DNA from: JAIBBD01 sp041390685
Lineage (GTDB): Bacteria > Chloroflexota > Dehalococcoidia > UBA2979
DNA length: 64,000 nucleotides
Direction of reading: 5' to 3'
NCBI GenBank assembly: GCA_041390685.1
Contig: JAWKPL010000001.1
Span: 1,488,001-1,552,000 of the forward strand
The notes beneath the pieces are model-generated. The model had not been told where the DNA came from. It worked only from the letters and a program-made list of their open reading frames with translations, and searched no databases. Shown here in pieces: positions 26,125 through 35,301 of this stretch (positions are counted from its first letter, which is position 1; every line of letters starts with the position of its first letter). The translations under genes were made by a program, and so were the position numbers.

Positions 26125-26391
26125 ATGTTCGAGACGGGGAAAGAGAAGGTAGTCGCGATCGGCGCGGGAGCTGTGGCGGGCCTCGTGCTGCTGGGGGGCG
26201 CGGCGTTCGCGCAGACGCCGGGCGCGACCTCAACGCCGTCGGCGGAGGGGACGCCGAGCACGACCGCAACGGCCACGGCGACGGCGGATGGGTCGGGCCG
26301 GCACCAGAAGGACGGCACGGACTGTCCGCACGACAAGGGCGAGGACCAGAGCGGCAGCTCGAGTTCGAGCAGCAGCTCGAGCGGCACCTAA
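26125..26391 (+). CDS. Small exported protein with Ser/Thr-rich tail
   Basis: An 88-residue protein. The N terminus MFETGKEKVVAIGAGAVAGL and its following hydrophobic run with AFAQ look like a signal peptide or anchor. After it come a Thr/Ala/Pro region, a DCPHDKGEDQ stretch and a run of about eleven Ser. No family is recognised; it is of the same low-complexity style as other exported proteins in this window. GGAAGGGAG precedes the ATG. Confidence 0.55.
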   Translation: MFETGKEKVVAIGAGAVAGLVLLGGAAFAQTPGATSTPSAEGTPSTTATATATADGSGRHQKDGTDCPHDKGEDQSGSSSSSSSSSGT

Positions 26392-26411
26392 GCCGCGGCG
26401 TGGAGCGATGC

Positions 26412-26439
26412 GGGACGGCGGCCGAGAGGCCGCCGTCCT
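26412..26439. terminator. Hairpin terminator between convergent genes
   Basis: GGACGGCGGCC pairs with GGCCGCCGTCC around a GAGA loop, followed on the plus strand by TGCGTTGTGTCT. It lies between the small exported protein and the convergent methyltransferase. Confidence 0.6.
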
Positions 26440-26496
26440 GCGTTGTGTCTCGCGGAGGGTCGCGCCAGGGCCGGGGCTCAGGGGGCGGACGTGGGG

Positions 26497-27270
26497 TCAG
26501 GGACGGACGGCCACGAAGCGCAGACGACGGTAGTCGACGTGCCAGTGGCCGTCGGCGTAGAGGGCGTGGCGGGTAGCGGCCTCGACCTCGAGGCGGAGGG
26601 CGGCTTCGTCCTCGGGGGTGAGGACCGAAGTGATCGGCGACGCGAACATCGTGAGCCAGTCGGCGAGGGCGTGGTCGCCGGGAGCGAGCTGCGTGAAGCG
26701 TTCGAAGTGCCAGAGCGCGCGCACCTCGAAACCGTGGCGTTCGAGAAGGGTGGCGTACTCCGCGGGGGTGGGGAAGTACCAGGGACGCGCCTGGCGCTCG
26801 GGCGGGATGCCGCGGCGGGTGAGCGCGTCGCGGAGGGCGGTCGAGACCAGCTCAGTGTTGCGACCGCCGCCCATCTCCGCGACGAAGCGGCCGCCCGGGC
26901 GGAGGGCGGCGGCGACGCGGCGCAGGACGTCTTCGGGGCGGGTCATCCAGTGGAGCGCGGCGTTCGAGAAGACGGCGTCGAGGGGCGGGTCAGCGGTGAA
27001 GTCGTAGGCGCTGACGACCTCGAAGCGGAGAGCGGGGTAGGCGGCGCGGGCGGCGTCGATCATCGCGGGGTCGGCGTCGATCCCGAGCACCTCGGCGCCG
27101 CGGGCGGCGATGTGCGCGGCGAGGGTGCCGGTGCCGCAGCCGAGGTCGACGATGCGCTCGCCGGGCTGCGGGTCGAGGAGCCCGACGAGATCCTCGGCGA
27201 GTTGCGCGACGAAGCCGAAGCGCTGTCCGTAGGCGGCGGCGTCCCATGTCTGGCCGGCGTCGGTGGTCAT
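26497..27270 (-). CDS. SAM-dependent methyltransferase
   Basis: A 257-residue class I methyltransferase. Motif I is RIVDLGCGTGTLAAHIA, the acidic residue is in VLGIDADPAMIDAARAAYP and post-motif segments are DAVFSNAALHWMTRPEDVLR and LRPGGRFVAEMGG. The FSNAALHWM pattern resembles trans-aconitate methyltransferase and related small-molecule enzymes. The frame runs open far upstream, but only the part from ATG 27270 matches the family. Confidence 0.88.
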   Translation of the reverse strand: MTTDAGQTWDAAAYGQRFGFVAQLAEDLVGLLDPQPGERIVDLGCGTGTLAAHIAARGAEVLGIDADPAMIDAARAAYPALRFEVVSAYDFTADPPLDAVFSNAALHWMTRPEDVLRRVAAALRPGGRFVAEMGGGRNTELVSTALRDALTRRGIPPERQARPWYFPTPAEYATLLERHGFEVRALWHFERFTQLAPGDHALADWLTMFASPITSVLTPEDEAALRLEVEAATRHALYADGHWHVDYRRLRFVAVRP

Positions 27271-27310
27271 GCGGGGAGCATCGAGGTGCGGGCGTCGGAG
27301 GGCAAGAGCG

Positions 27311-27934
27311 CTACTGGAGCGCGACGCGGCCCGAGTTGGTGGAGCCGGGGGCGCGGTATTCGAGGATGGCGGCCGTCTGACCGGCGGGGATGCGGAAGTA
27401 GACGACGCCCTCGACGGAGGCGTTGAACGCGAGGGAGACGCCGGTGCCGAGGGCGTCGGGGCAGTTCTGGCAGACGGCGTGCCAGTCGCTCTGCATGACG
27501 CCTGCGGCGTCGATGAGCTGGAACGCGTCGTCCACCAGGCGGTAGCTCTCGCTGGACGGGCCTCGCGCGTTCGCGGCGTTGAAGCGGAGGCGGTGCGTGG
27601 CGTCGTTGGCGGGGCTGACCGTGCGCCCGTCGAAGGCCTCGAAGGCGAGGACCGTGAGATCGATGCTGCCGATGCGGCTGACGACGCCGATGCGGGCGGC
27701 GGTGGCCGTGGCTGTACCGGATGGGGCGGCACCGGGGGAGGAATCGCCGTACTCGAGGCTGATGGTGATGAAGGCGACGGCGGCGGCCATGGCGAGGAGG
27801 ATGGGGACGCCGAGGATGAAGCGCTTCTTGAAGTACCAGGGGCGGAGGTCCAGCCAACGGCGCCGCGCCTGCTTCGCGGCGGCACGGGCCTCCTTCGCGG
27901 TGGCGCGCGCCTCACGGTAGGCATCGGAGGGCAT
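27311..27934 (-). CDS. Membrane-anchored DUF4352-like protein
   Basis: A 207-residue protein. A basic Ala-rich helix (RATAKEARAAAKQARRRW) precedes one membrane segment at about residues 40-60, and the rest is extracellular. The outer domain begins RIGVVSRIGSIDLTVLAFEA and ends VVYFRIPAGQTAAILEYRAP, the immunoglobulin-like pattern of DUF4352 proteins. The role is unknown. The ATG at 27934 is chosen because the longer frame upstream is Pro/Arg-rich and not family-like. Confidence 0.6.
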   Translation of the reverse strand: MPSDAYREARATAKEARAAAKQARRRWLDLRPWYFKKRFILGVPILLAMAAAVAFITISLEYGDSSPGAAPSGTATATAARIGVVSRIGSIDLTVLAFEAFDGRTVSPANDATHRLRFNAANARGPSSESYRLVDDAFQLIDAAGVMQSDWHAVCQNCPDALGTGVSLAFNASVEGVVYFRIPAGQTAAILEYRAPGSTNSGRVALQ

Positions 27935-28113
27935 CGCATCGCCTTTCGGGCGCCGTGCGGTACGACGCTCGCGGACGGGATCGTACGGCGGAGGGCTGGC
28001 GCGCGCCAACGAGCCTGGAGTGCACCTCGAACGGGGCGGGGCGCCGGGCCGCGCAACCTTCGAAGGCGCGGGTATAGTCCACGGAGACGCTGGAGGCAGA
28101 CGAGGAGCGGCCG

Positions 28114-29154
28114 ATGCCGGGTGACCCGCCACGCAGAAAGAAGCGCACGCATCACTTCGAGGGGCCGCTGGGCTGGCTGCGGCGGCCGGTGCCGAAGTCC
28201 TCGGCGGCGGAGGGCAGGGAGGTCGTCGAGGGGCGGGCGACCGTCATCAACGAACACCTGATCCAGCACATCGTGACGGTGAAGCTGTTCACGCGGTCGT
28301 TCCCGACCTCGAACGTGTGGGTGCTGCACGACCGGGGCGAGGCGGCGCTCATCGACGCCGGATTCGGGGACGAGGCGTCGTCGCAAGTGCGCATCGACTA
28401 CCTGACGAAGGAGTTGAGCAACCTCGACTTCAAGTACATCCCGATCACGCACCACCACTTCGACCACTCCTCGGGTGGGCGGCGGTTGCGGCAGGCGTTG
28501 CGTGCCGAGGTGGCGATGCACCCGATCGACGAGGTGTTGCTGCACACACCGACGGAGAGCAACGAGGACCTGCCGGACGACGCCGAGATCGACCGGCGGG
28601 CGCGCATCTGGCGCGCGGAGGCCCTCGAGACGCCGGTGGACATCGGGCTGGCCGATGGGGAGTCGCTGCGCGTGGGTGGGCTGACGGTGCGGGCGGTGCA
28701 CACGCCGGGGCACACCGCGGGGCACAACTGCTACTTCGTGGAGGAGCTGGGGATCCTGTTCACGGGGGACAACATCCTCGGGATTGGGACCTCGGCGATC
28801 GCGCCGCCACCGGCGGGGGACATGGAGCAATACATCCAGAGCCTGCTGCGGATGCGCGAGCTCCAGTCGAAGCTGTTCGCGCCGGGGCACGGGCCGGTGG
28901 TGACGGCGACGGCGGCGAAGGTGCAGGAGCTGATCGACCATCGTGCCTCGAGGGATGCGCAGATCCTCGCGCTGATCGACCGGGGGTACACGAACGACCG
29001 TCAGATCCGGAACGCGCTCTACCCCGAGTTGCAGAAGGGGCTGCGGCGGGCGGCGCGCGGCCAGCTGCGCGCGCACCTCGCGCGGCTGGTGGGTCAAGGG
29101 AAGGTCACGGTCGAGGAGACGGGGAAGGACTGGACGGTCGGGCTGACGCGGTAA
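28114..29154 (+). CDS. MBL-fold metallo-hydrolase with C-terminal helical domain
   Basis: A 346-residue hydrolase. The metal motif ITHHHFDHSSGGRRL is near residue 110; HTPGHTAGHNCYF, LFTGDNILGIG and FAPGHGPVVTA follow. A C-terminal winged-helix-like region (ALIDRGYTNDRQIRNALY) resembles the LACTB2/beta-lactamase-like group acting on RNA or thioesters. GAGGAG precedes the ATG. The substrate is not determined. Confidence 0.87.
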   Translation: MPGDPPRRKKRTHHFEGPLGWLRRPVPKSSAAEGREVVEGRATVINEHLIQHIVTVKLFTRSFPTSNVWVLHDRGEAALIDAGFGDEASSQVRIDYLTKELSNLDFKYIPITHHHFDHSSGGRRLRQALRAEVAMHPIDEVLLHTPTESNEDLPDDAEIDRRARIWRAEALETPVDIGLADGESLRVGGLTVRAVHTPGHTAGHNCYFVEELGILFTGDNILGIGTSAIAPPPAGDMEQYIQSLLRMRELQSKLFAPGHGPVVTATAAKVQELIDHRASRDAQILALIDRGYTNDRQIRNALYPELQKGLRRAARGQLRAHLARLVGQGKVTVEETGKDWTVGLTR

Positions 29155-29184
29155 GCGCGGGAGTCCGCCGGGTACGCTGTGGGC

Positions 29185-30069
29185 ATGCAATGGCGGGGCG
29201 ACGGCGCGCACGCGGGAGATGCCCGGCGGCTGGGCGTCGCGCTGGTGCTGGTGCTGGTGACCGCGGCCGTCGAGCTGTGGGGCAGCATCGTCACCGGCTC
29301 GCTGGCGCTGCTGTCGGACATGGTGCACGTGTTCACGGACTTCGTCGCGCTGACGCTTGCGCTGGTGAGCGTGCGTGTGGCGGCGCGCCCGCACACGCTG
29401 CAGTGGACGTTCGGCTTCCACCGCATCGAGATCCTCGCGGCGGCGCTGAACGGGCTGTCGTTGCTCGTGGTGTCGGCGTTCATCGCGCGGGAGGCCCTCG
29501 TTCGCATCGGCGCGCCGGGGGACGTGGCGGCCGGCGGACTGACGGCGATCGCCGCGTTCGGCCTCGTGAGCAACGCGCTCACGGCGTTCGTGCTAGGTCA
29601 CGCGCACTCGATGAACATGCGGGCGGCGCGACTGCACGTGCTGTCCGACCTCGGCGGGTCGGTGGTCGCGGTGGCGGCGGGCGTGACGATCCAGATCACG
29701 GGCGCGACGCGTGTGGACCCGATCCTGTCGCTCGTGATCGTCGCGCTCATCGTCGTAGGGGCGGTGCGCTTGCTGCGCGAGGCGGTCGAGGTGCTGATGG
29801 ACCGCGTGCCTCGCGGGATTGACCTGCAGGAGGTCGAGCGTTCGCTGCTCGCGGTGCCCGGAGTTGCCGGAGTCCACGACATGCACTGCTGGACGATCGC
29901 CAGCGGGTTCGTGGCCTTCGCGGCGCATCTGCAGCTGGCAGCGGGCGCCGACGCTCAGGCGAGCATCGAGCGCGCGTCGGCGATGCTGGAGCGCGAGTAC
30001 GGCATCGGGCATACGACGCTGCAGCCTGAGGAGGCGCCTTCGCCGCGGCTGGTCGAGTTCAGGGCGTGA
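29185..30069 (+). CDS. Cation diffusion facilitator (Zn/Co/Cd/Fe efflux)
   Basis: A 294-residue CDF transporter with six membrane segments and a C-terminal cytoplasmic domain. The metal-site motifs are LLSDMVHVFTDFVALTLAL in segment 2 and LHVLSDLGGSVVAVAAG in segment 5. PGVAGVHDMHCWTIASGFVA is the usual start of the cytoplasmic domain. It exports divalent cations in exchange for protons. TACGCT ends 6 bases before the ATG, suggesting a leaderless transcript; no ribosome site is seen. Confidence 0.9.
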   Translation: MQWRGDGAHAGDARRLGVALVLVLVTAAVELWGSIVTGSLALLSDMVHVFTDFVALTLALVSVRVAARPHTLQWTFGFHRIEILAAALNGLSLLVVSAFIAREALVRIGAPGDVAAGGLTAIAAFGLVSNALTAFVLGHAHSMNMRAARLHVLSDLGGSVVAVAAGVTIQITGATRVDPILSLVIVALIVVGAVRLLREAVEVLMDRVPRGIDLQEVERSLLAVPGVAGVHDMHCWTIASGFVAFAAHLQLAAGADAQASIERASAMLEREYGIGHTTLQPEEAPSPRLVEFRA

Positions 30070-30081
30070 AGGTGGGGCCAG

Positions 30082-30723
30082 CTACCCGCCTGTCGCGTCG
30101 GGGGCGCCGGGGCGCCAGTCGTCGAAGCGGTCGAGGAGGGCGGCGCGCAGTCCCTCGACGTGTGCCGTGAAGACCGGGTCGTCGAGGCGGGGTGTGAGCA
30201 TGACCAGCGCGTCCTCGCCGTTGTCGGAGTAGTAGCGACGCAGGGTGCCGGCCTCGGTAAAGCCGAACCAGCGGTAGAGGCTGCGTGCGCGGTCGTTGGA
30301 GACGCGCACCTCGAGGGCGATGGTGGGCAGTTCGGCCTCGGCGGCGAGGCGGTGGCATTCGAGGAGCAGTCGCTGAGCGATGCCGCGGCCCTGCTCGGCG
30401 GGGTCGACGGCGACGGTGACGACGTGGAGCTGGTCGACGGTGTACCAGACGCCGAGGAAGCCGAGAACGCGCGGCTCCGGGTCGTGCGCGAAGAGGCGGC
30501 GCAGGGAGTCGAACAACGTGTGATGTTCCGCGGGGCGGCCGTCCGTCGTCGTGGGGGGCTGGACGGCGACGAGGTAGCCGGCGAGGCCGTTGCGCAGTTC
30601 GCGCTCGAAGGGGGTGCCGGGGAGCGAGGAGCCGTAGGCGGCGCGTTCGATGCGGCGGACCTGCTTGAGGTCGGCTTCGAGCATCGGGCGGATGAGGATG
30701 CGATCCTGGGCGACGGTCGCCAT
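30082..30723 (-). CDS. GNAT acetyltransferase, RimI-like
   Basis: A 213-residue N-acetyltransferase. VVTVAVDPAEQGRGIAQRLL is the acetyl-CoA motif and LEVRVSNDRARSLYRWFGF the RimI-type following helix. RimI acetylates the N-terminal Ala of ribosomal S18, but similar enzymes act on other amines. The insert at residues 50-90 is unusual. It converges on the CDF gene. Confidence 0.82.
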   Translation of the reverse strand: MATVAQDRILIRPMLEADLKQVRRIERAAYGSSLPGTPFERELRNGLAGYLVAVQPPTTTDGRPAEHHTLFDSLRRLFAHDPEPRVLGFLGVWYTVDQLHVVTVAVDPAEQGRGIAQRLLLECHRLAAEAELPTIALEVRVSNDRARSLYRWFGFTEAGTLRRYYSDNGEDALVMLTPRLDDPVFTAHVEGLRAALLDRFDDWRPGAPDATGG

Positions 30724-30775
30724 TACGCCAGTGTATCAAGCGAGGGAGCGGCTTCGAAGAGGTACGCTCGCGCGC

Positions 30776-31513
30776 TCATCGCGTATCGCGGAGCCGAGCG
30801 ACCTCCTCGCGGAGGGCGTGCAGTTCGGACATGAGGTCGGCGAGCTGGACGTCCTCGTGGTCGCGGACGATGTAGGCGGCGACGGTGGCGGTGAGGGCGG
30901 AGAGGGCGGCGATGCCGAAGAGCATGAGGGCGGCGGCGACGCCTCGACCGAGGGGCGTGACGGGGTACAGGTCGCCGTAGCCGACGGTGGTCATGGTGGT
31001 GAGCGCCCACCAGAGGGCGTCGCCGAAGCTGTCGATGTTCCCGCCGCTGGCGTGCCGTTCCGCGATGAGAACCGTGACGGCGCCGGCGACGGCGATGACG
31101 ATGACCGAGGCGAGGATGAAGCTGGTGCCTCGCTGGCTGGCGAGGGAGCGGAGGAGCTGCACGTTCAGGCCGACGGCGGCGGCGAGGCGGCCGAGGCGGA
31201 CCAGGCGCAGGATGCGGAACGGGCGCAAGAACGGCAGCAGGACGATGAGTCCCTGGATCCAGTTGCGGCGCGCGTACCGCAACGGGTGCGGGGCGACTGC
31301 CAGCTTCACGCCGTAGTCGACGGCGAAGGCGGCCCAGATGAGCCAGTCGGCCGTCACGAACGCCTGTTCCACGGCGGGGGAGACGTCCATGAGCAACGGG
31401 ACGAGCAGGAGCGGGATCATGGCGGCCGCGAGCATCGTGAGCGGGAGATCGGTGATGCGCTCCACCCGCTGGAGTCGATCCTCGCTCCGCATCGTGCGCC
31501 GGGCAGCGGTCAT
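30776..31513 (-). CDS. Voltage-gated-type potassium channel
   Basis: A 245-residue ion channel. The selectivity filter is TMTTVGYGDLYPVTPLGRG, preceded by the pore helix and followed by S6. A basic S4-like segment, FRILRLVRLGRLAAAVG, sits near residue 100, giving the six-segment voltage-gated layout. A short coiled coil (ADLMSELHALREEVARL) ends the protein and may tetramerise it. GGGGAGGAT precedes the ATG. Confidence 0.9.
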   Translation of the reverse strand: MTAARRTMRSEDRLQRVERITDLPLTMLAAAMIPLLLVPLLMDVSPAVEQAFVTADWLIWAAFAVDYGVKLAVAPHPLRYARRNWIQGLIVLLPFLRPFRILRLVRLGRLAAAVGLNVQLLRSLASQRGTSFILASVIVIAVAGAVTVLIAERHASGGNIDSFGDALWWALTTMTTVGYGDLYPVTPLGRGVAAALMLFGIAALSALTATVAAYIVRDHEDVQLADLMSELHALREEVARLRDTR

Positions 31514-31686
31514 GCGTGCACCATCCTCCCCGTCCGTGCGCCGGGAACGGGTCGCACTCTAGCGGCCGGTGCGGTTGCTGTCCTGCCCGCGCGGGGAATG
31601 TGCCAGACGGTGCTCCGAGGTGCGCCGGGGAGGGACTTACGTTGGGCCTGCCGTCGCGGCGGGTGACGGCGGAAGGAGCGCCTGAG

Positions 31687-32145
31687 GTGGCGGACGAGCA
31701 CGAGATTGCGATCGTGGACGACGACGGGGAGGAGCCGAGCGCGGAGGCGCTGGCGGAGCTCGCGGCCGTGAGCGAGGCGGAGGCGGCGTCCGCGTCCTCG
31801 ATCGAGTCGGCGCTGGAGGAGACGCGGCGGGAGCTGGAGGAGCAGCGTCGGCTGGCGCTGACGGCGGTGGCGCGCTACCGGGAGGCCGCGTTGGCGGCGG
31901 AGCCGGAACTGCCGCCGGAGCTGGTCGGCGGCGAGACCGTGGAGGCGGTGGACGCCTCGCTGGCCGCGGCGCGGCGGACGGTCGCGTCGATCCGGCAGCG
32001 GCTGGCGGAGGAAGCGGAGCCGTCGACGCGGGGGTTTCCGGCGGGGGCTCCGGCGCGCCTCGGCGTGGGGAGCGAGGGGCTGACGGCGGCGGAGAAGATC
32101 GCGCGGGGGCTGGAGCAGCGGGCAGGGCACGCGCGGTCGGGGTGA
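31687..32145 (+). CDS. Acidic coiled-coil protein of unknown function
   Basis: A 152-residue protein: an acidic N terminus (EIAIVDDDGEEPSAEALAEL), a long Glu/Arg coiled coil, a VARYREAALAAEPELPPELV segment, a second helix and a C-terminal EGLTAAEKIARGLEQR. Its length and acidic-helical layout resemble phage scaffold proteins, and I recall similar segments in phage-like regions, but the match is weak and no capsid gene is adjacent. GGAAGGAG lies upstream of the GTG. Confidence 0.5.
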   Translation: MADEHEIAIVDDDGEEPSAEALAELAAVSEAEAASASSIESALEETRRELEEQRRLALTAVARYREAALAAEPELPPELVGGETVEAVDASLAAARRTVASIRQRLAEEAEPSTRGFPAGAPARLGVGSEGLTAAEKIARGLEQRAGHARSG

Positions 32146-32193
32146 GGCCGCGACTGAAGCGGGGGCGTACCATGGCACCCGCTGGAGGCGGGC

Positions 32194-32667
32194 ATGGCTC
32201 GTGGGCGTTCCGGAGTTGGGTTCGCTGCCGGCGATGCGGCCCGGGCGATGCTTGCAATCGCGGCTGTGGCCTCGGCGGGGGCCGCGCTGGTGGTGGTGTT
32301 CGGGGCGCTGCCGGACGTCCGCGACGTGTGGGCGCCGAGCAGCCGGGGAGCGGACGCCTCCGTGCCGGCGTTGTGGGCGAGCGTCGTGGCGAACCTCGTC
32401 TTCGCGGGGATGCTCGCGGGGACGGTGGCGGGACGCGGGCCGCGCGGGCGGTGGTGGTCCTGGCTCATCGCGGTGCTTGGGGTGGGCGCGGTCTTGCAGG
32501 CGCTCGTCTACCTCGATGCCGCCGCCGCATTCCACGGCCCGCTGGAGGAGCAGATGCGCGCGGCGGGAATCGCGCTCCGGTGGGCCGCGGCGGTCGACGC
32601 GACCGCCGGAGCGCTGACGGTATCGGCCGTGCTCCTGATGATCGGCCGCAGGCGCCGCGACGCCTGA
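32194..32667 (+). CDS. Small integral membrane protein
   Basis: A 157-residue protein with four likely membrane segments (about residues 15-38, 60-80, 88-108, 128-150). No family is recognised. GGAGG precedes the ATG. It converges on the histidine kinase with 19 bases between stops. Confidence 0.55.
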   Translation: MARGRSGVGFAAGDAARAMLAIAAVASAGAALVVVFGALPDVRDVWAPSSRGADASVPALWASVVANLVFAGMLAGTVAGRGPRGRWWSWLIAVLGVGAVLQALVYLDAAAAFHGPLEEQMRAAGIALRWAAAVDATAGALTVSAVLLMIGRRRRDA

Positions 32668-32686
32668 GGGCGGTGCGCCGTCCGAC

Positions 32687-35134
32687 TCAGGGCAGGGTCG
32701 ACTCGCTGGCGGGCGCATCGGCGGCGTATTCCGCGTCGGTGGGCTCGGCCGCGACGGCGAGGGGAGCCAGGTCGAGGACTCCGCCTTCGCCGTCGCCGGC
32801 GAGGGGGAGCGAGAAGCCAAACTCGGCGCCGCCTTCCTCGCGCCGGCGAGCCCAGACGCGGCCTCCGAGGACATCGACGAGGCGCTTGCTGACGGAGAGC
32901 CCGATGCCCATGCCGCGTATCTCCTCGGGGACGCGGGTCGAGCGGTAGAACGGGGTGAAGAGCGACTCGAGATCCTCGTCGTCGAGGCCGATGCCGCTGT
33001 CGAGGACGCGCACCTCGACGGAGTGGTCGTGCTGGCGAACGGTCACGTCGATGGGCAGCGCGGGCGGGCTGAAGCGGATCGCGTTGTGGAGGTAGTTCAG
33101 GATCACCTGGTGCAGGTAGCTCTCGGAGGCGATGGCAAAGAGGTCCCAGTCGCTCGACTCGAGACGGATGACGCGTCCCGGCTGCTGGCGCTGGGCCTCG
33201 GCGATCACGCGGCTGATGCTGCGTGAGATGAGCACAGGCTCGGTCTCGGGCTGCGCCGTATCGAGCCGCGTGAGGATGAGCATGTTCTCGACGACGCGGT
33301 GGAGGCGTTCGACCTGACCGAGCAGGTCGTTGAGTGAGGCGGAGATGGTCGCGGCGTCCATCTGCTGATGGCGGGCGGCCAGAAGGGACGCATTGCCGAG
33401 GACGACCGTGATCGGTGTGCGCAGCTCGTGGGATACGGTGCCGAGGAACTCGTCCTTTGCCTGGCTGGCGACGCGGAGCTCCTCGGCGATGCGGAGCGAG
33501 TCCTCGTAGAGGAGCGAATGCTCGATGGCGCGCTCGGCGCGGCGTCCGACGTCGCGCAGGAGGTCGAACTCGCGCTGCTGGCACTGGCGCCCGGATTCGG
33601 CGGTCCAGGCCACGAGGACGGCGGCGACGCGGTCATGCACGCGCAGGGGGACGAGCATCGTCGAGACATGCTGGCTGGCGGGCGTGGATCGCGGCCCTCC
33701 TTCCTCGACGAGGCTGGGGAGCGGGAGGTCTGCCGGCGATTCGCGGTAGAACTCCGGCAGCCCGCTGCGGAGCACTTCGGCGACGCCGCTGGTGTCAGCC
33801 GCGTTGACTCGATAGCTGGCGACGGGGCGGGCGAGGTCATCCGGGCCGGCGCGCATGACGCCGTCGAGGAGGCCATCGCGGGCGAAGTAGACGGCGGCGC
33901 CGTCGACGAAGCCGGGGACGAGCGCCGAGACGAGCGCCTGCGCCGTCTCCTCGGAGTTGAGCGTGCGGTTTAGCAGGTCGGTGAGGCGGGCCAGGAGCGC
34001 CCGTTCGGACTCGACGTGTTTGCGTTCGGTGATGTCGATGGTGAGGGCGGAGAAGCCGGCAACTGCGCCGTCCGGCGCGATGTATGGGACGAAGCGCGCC
34101 TCGAACCAGCGGAGCGGACCGCCGGCGGGGGCGCGCATCTGCATTTCGAATTGGAGAGGCTCCCCCTCCAGGGCGCGCTCGATGTGGCGTTTGCTCCGTG
34201 CGTAGGTTTCCGGCGCTTCCACCTCGGCGATCCGACGCCCTCGGAGCGCGTTTACCGGGACCGCGTACCACTCCTCGGCAAGCTTGCCGTTCACGGTCAC
34301 GAATCGCTGATCGCGGTCGATATAGGCCACGAAGGCGGGCACGTGGTCGATGACGAGCTGCAGCTGGGCCGACTGCTCGGTCAGCTGGCGCTCGGCGCGT
34401 GCGCGGTCGGTGATGTCGAGGCCGATGGCGCCCAGGAACTCGGGGTCGCCGGTGTCGTCCAGGATGGGGAAGCGGACGATGAGGTACTCGTGCTCGCCGT
34501 CCTCGTCGGGGAACGCCTCGACGCGGTGGACGGGCTCGCGGCGGGCGAGGGGGAGCGCGTCCGGGTCGTGCAGGCGGGCGGCGAGGGCGGCGGGAAAGAC
34601 CTGCGCATCGGTCCTGGTATAGAGGTCATCGCGCGTGCGGCGGAGGATGCGCTGGCTCTCGCTGTTCGCGTACACATAGCGGCCGTGGGCGTCCTTCATC
34701 CACGCCGAACCCGGCAAGTTGGCCATGAACGCCTCGAACAGCTGGTCGCTCCTGCGGAGCGAGACCATCGCCTGGCGACCGCTGTGCACGAGGAACGCCG
34801 AGAGGAGTGCGAGCGGGGTGGTCACGACGACCGTCACGATGTACTCGGACGTGGAGTAGCTGGCGCCGATGGGGAGGCTGGAGAGGGCGGGCGCGGTCAG
34901 CGCAACGGCGAGGAACGCGATGAGGCCGTACTGAAGGCCGACATACCAGGTCACGATCACGGCGGCGAAGAGCGCCGGCGCGAAGAGGACGTGGCCGGTG
35001 CCCCACTGCAAGGTGACGACGACGAGCAGGGCACCGGCAGCGGCTGCCGCCACGAACCCGTACGCCCCGAGCCCTGTGCGGGGCGGTGTGTGGATATCGA
35101 GCAGGCGAAGGAGCGCGGAGGTGCGCAGGGCCAC
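32687..35134 (-). CDS. Membrane PAS-PAS-GAF histidine kinase
   Basis: An 815-residue hybrid-free sensor kinase. It has three to four N-terminal membrane segments (DUF4118/MASE-like), a PAS domain at about 125-245 (GSAWMKDAHGRYVYANSE), a second PAS at about 250-370, a GAF-like domain at about 390-540, the HisKA box DEFLGTVSHELRTPITVVLG and an ATPase with NYLHNAIRFSPP, LDSGIGLDDEDLE and GMGIGLSVSKRLV. The phospho-accepting His is in SHELRTP. No response regulator is adjacent; the nearest is at 37942. GTG start behind GAGAGGA. Confidence 0.92.
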   Translation of the reverse strand: MALRTSALLRLLDIHTPPRTGLGAYGFVAAAAAGALLVVVTLQWGTGHVLFAPALFAAVIVTWYVGLQYGLIAFLAVALTAPALSSLPIGASYSTSEYIVTVVVTTPLALLSAFLVHSGRQAMVSLRRSDQLFEAFMANLPGSAWMKDAHGRYVYANSESQRILRRTRDDLYTRTDAQVFPAALAARLHDPDALPLARREPVHRVEAFPDEDGEHEYLIVRFPILDDTGDPEFLGAIGLDITDRARAERQLTEQSAQLQLVIDHVPAFVAYIDRDQRFVTVNGKLAEEWYAVPVNALRGRRIAEVEAPETYARSKRHIERALEGEPLQFEMQMRAPAGGPLRWFEARFVPYIAPDGAVAGFSALTIDITERKHVESERALLARLTDLLNRTLNSEETAQALVSALVPGFVDGAAVYFARDGLLDGVMRAGPDDLARPVASYRVNAADTSGVAEVLRSGLPEFYRESPADLPLPSLVEEGGPRSTPASQHVSTMLVPLRVHDRVAAVLVAWTAESGRQCQQREFDLLRDVGRRAERAIEHSLLYEDSLRIAEELRVASQAKDEFLGTVSHELRTPITVVLGNASLLAARHQQMDAATISASLNDLLGQVERLHRVVENMLILTRLDTAQPETEPVLISRSISRVIAEAQRQQPGRVIRLESSDWDLFAIASESYLHQVILNYLHNAIRFSPPALPIDVTVRQHDHSVEVRVLDSGIGLDDEDLESLFTPFYRSTRVPEEIRGMGIGLSVSKRLVDVLGGRVWARRREEGGAEFGFSLPLAGDGEGGVLDLAPLAVAAEPTDAEYAADAPASESTLP

Positions 35135-35301
35135 GGACGTGCAGGTCCTCTCAGGATGGGGAGAGGCGGGCTACCGACCCGCGACCGGACACAGAGCGGG
35201 GCGCCCCCGTGCCACCTCCCTTGTAAGCCAACGTCGGTGCCGGGGGGTTGCGATCATGCAACGATCCGGCATGGGGAGTATCGAAGGTGTGTCGACGCGC
35301 G

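Noticed and set aside
26497..29421. A 974-codon open frame on the minus strand
   Set aside because: Only the part from 27270 down matches the methyltransferase family. The rest overlaps the metallo-hydrolase at 28114 and the DUF4352-like gene and has the Pro/Arg-rich look of an antisense frame in high-GC DNA.
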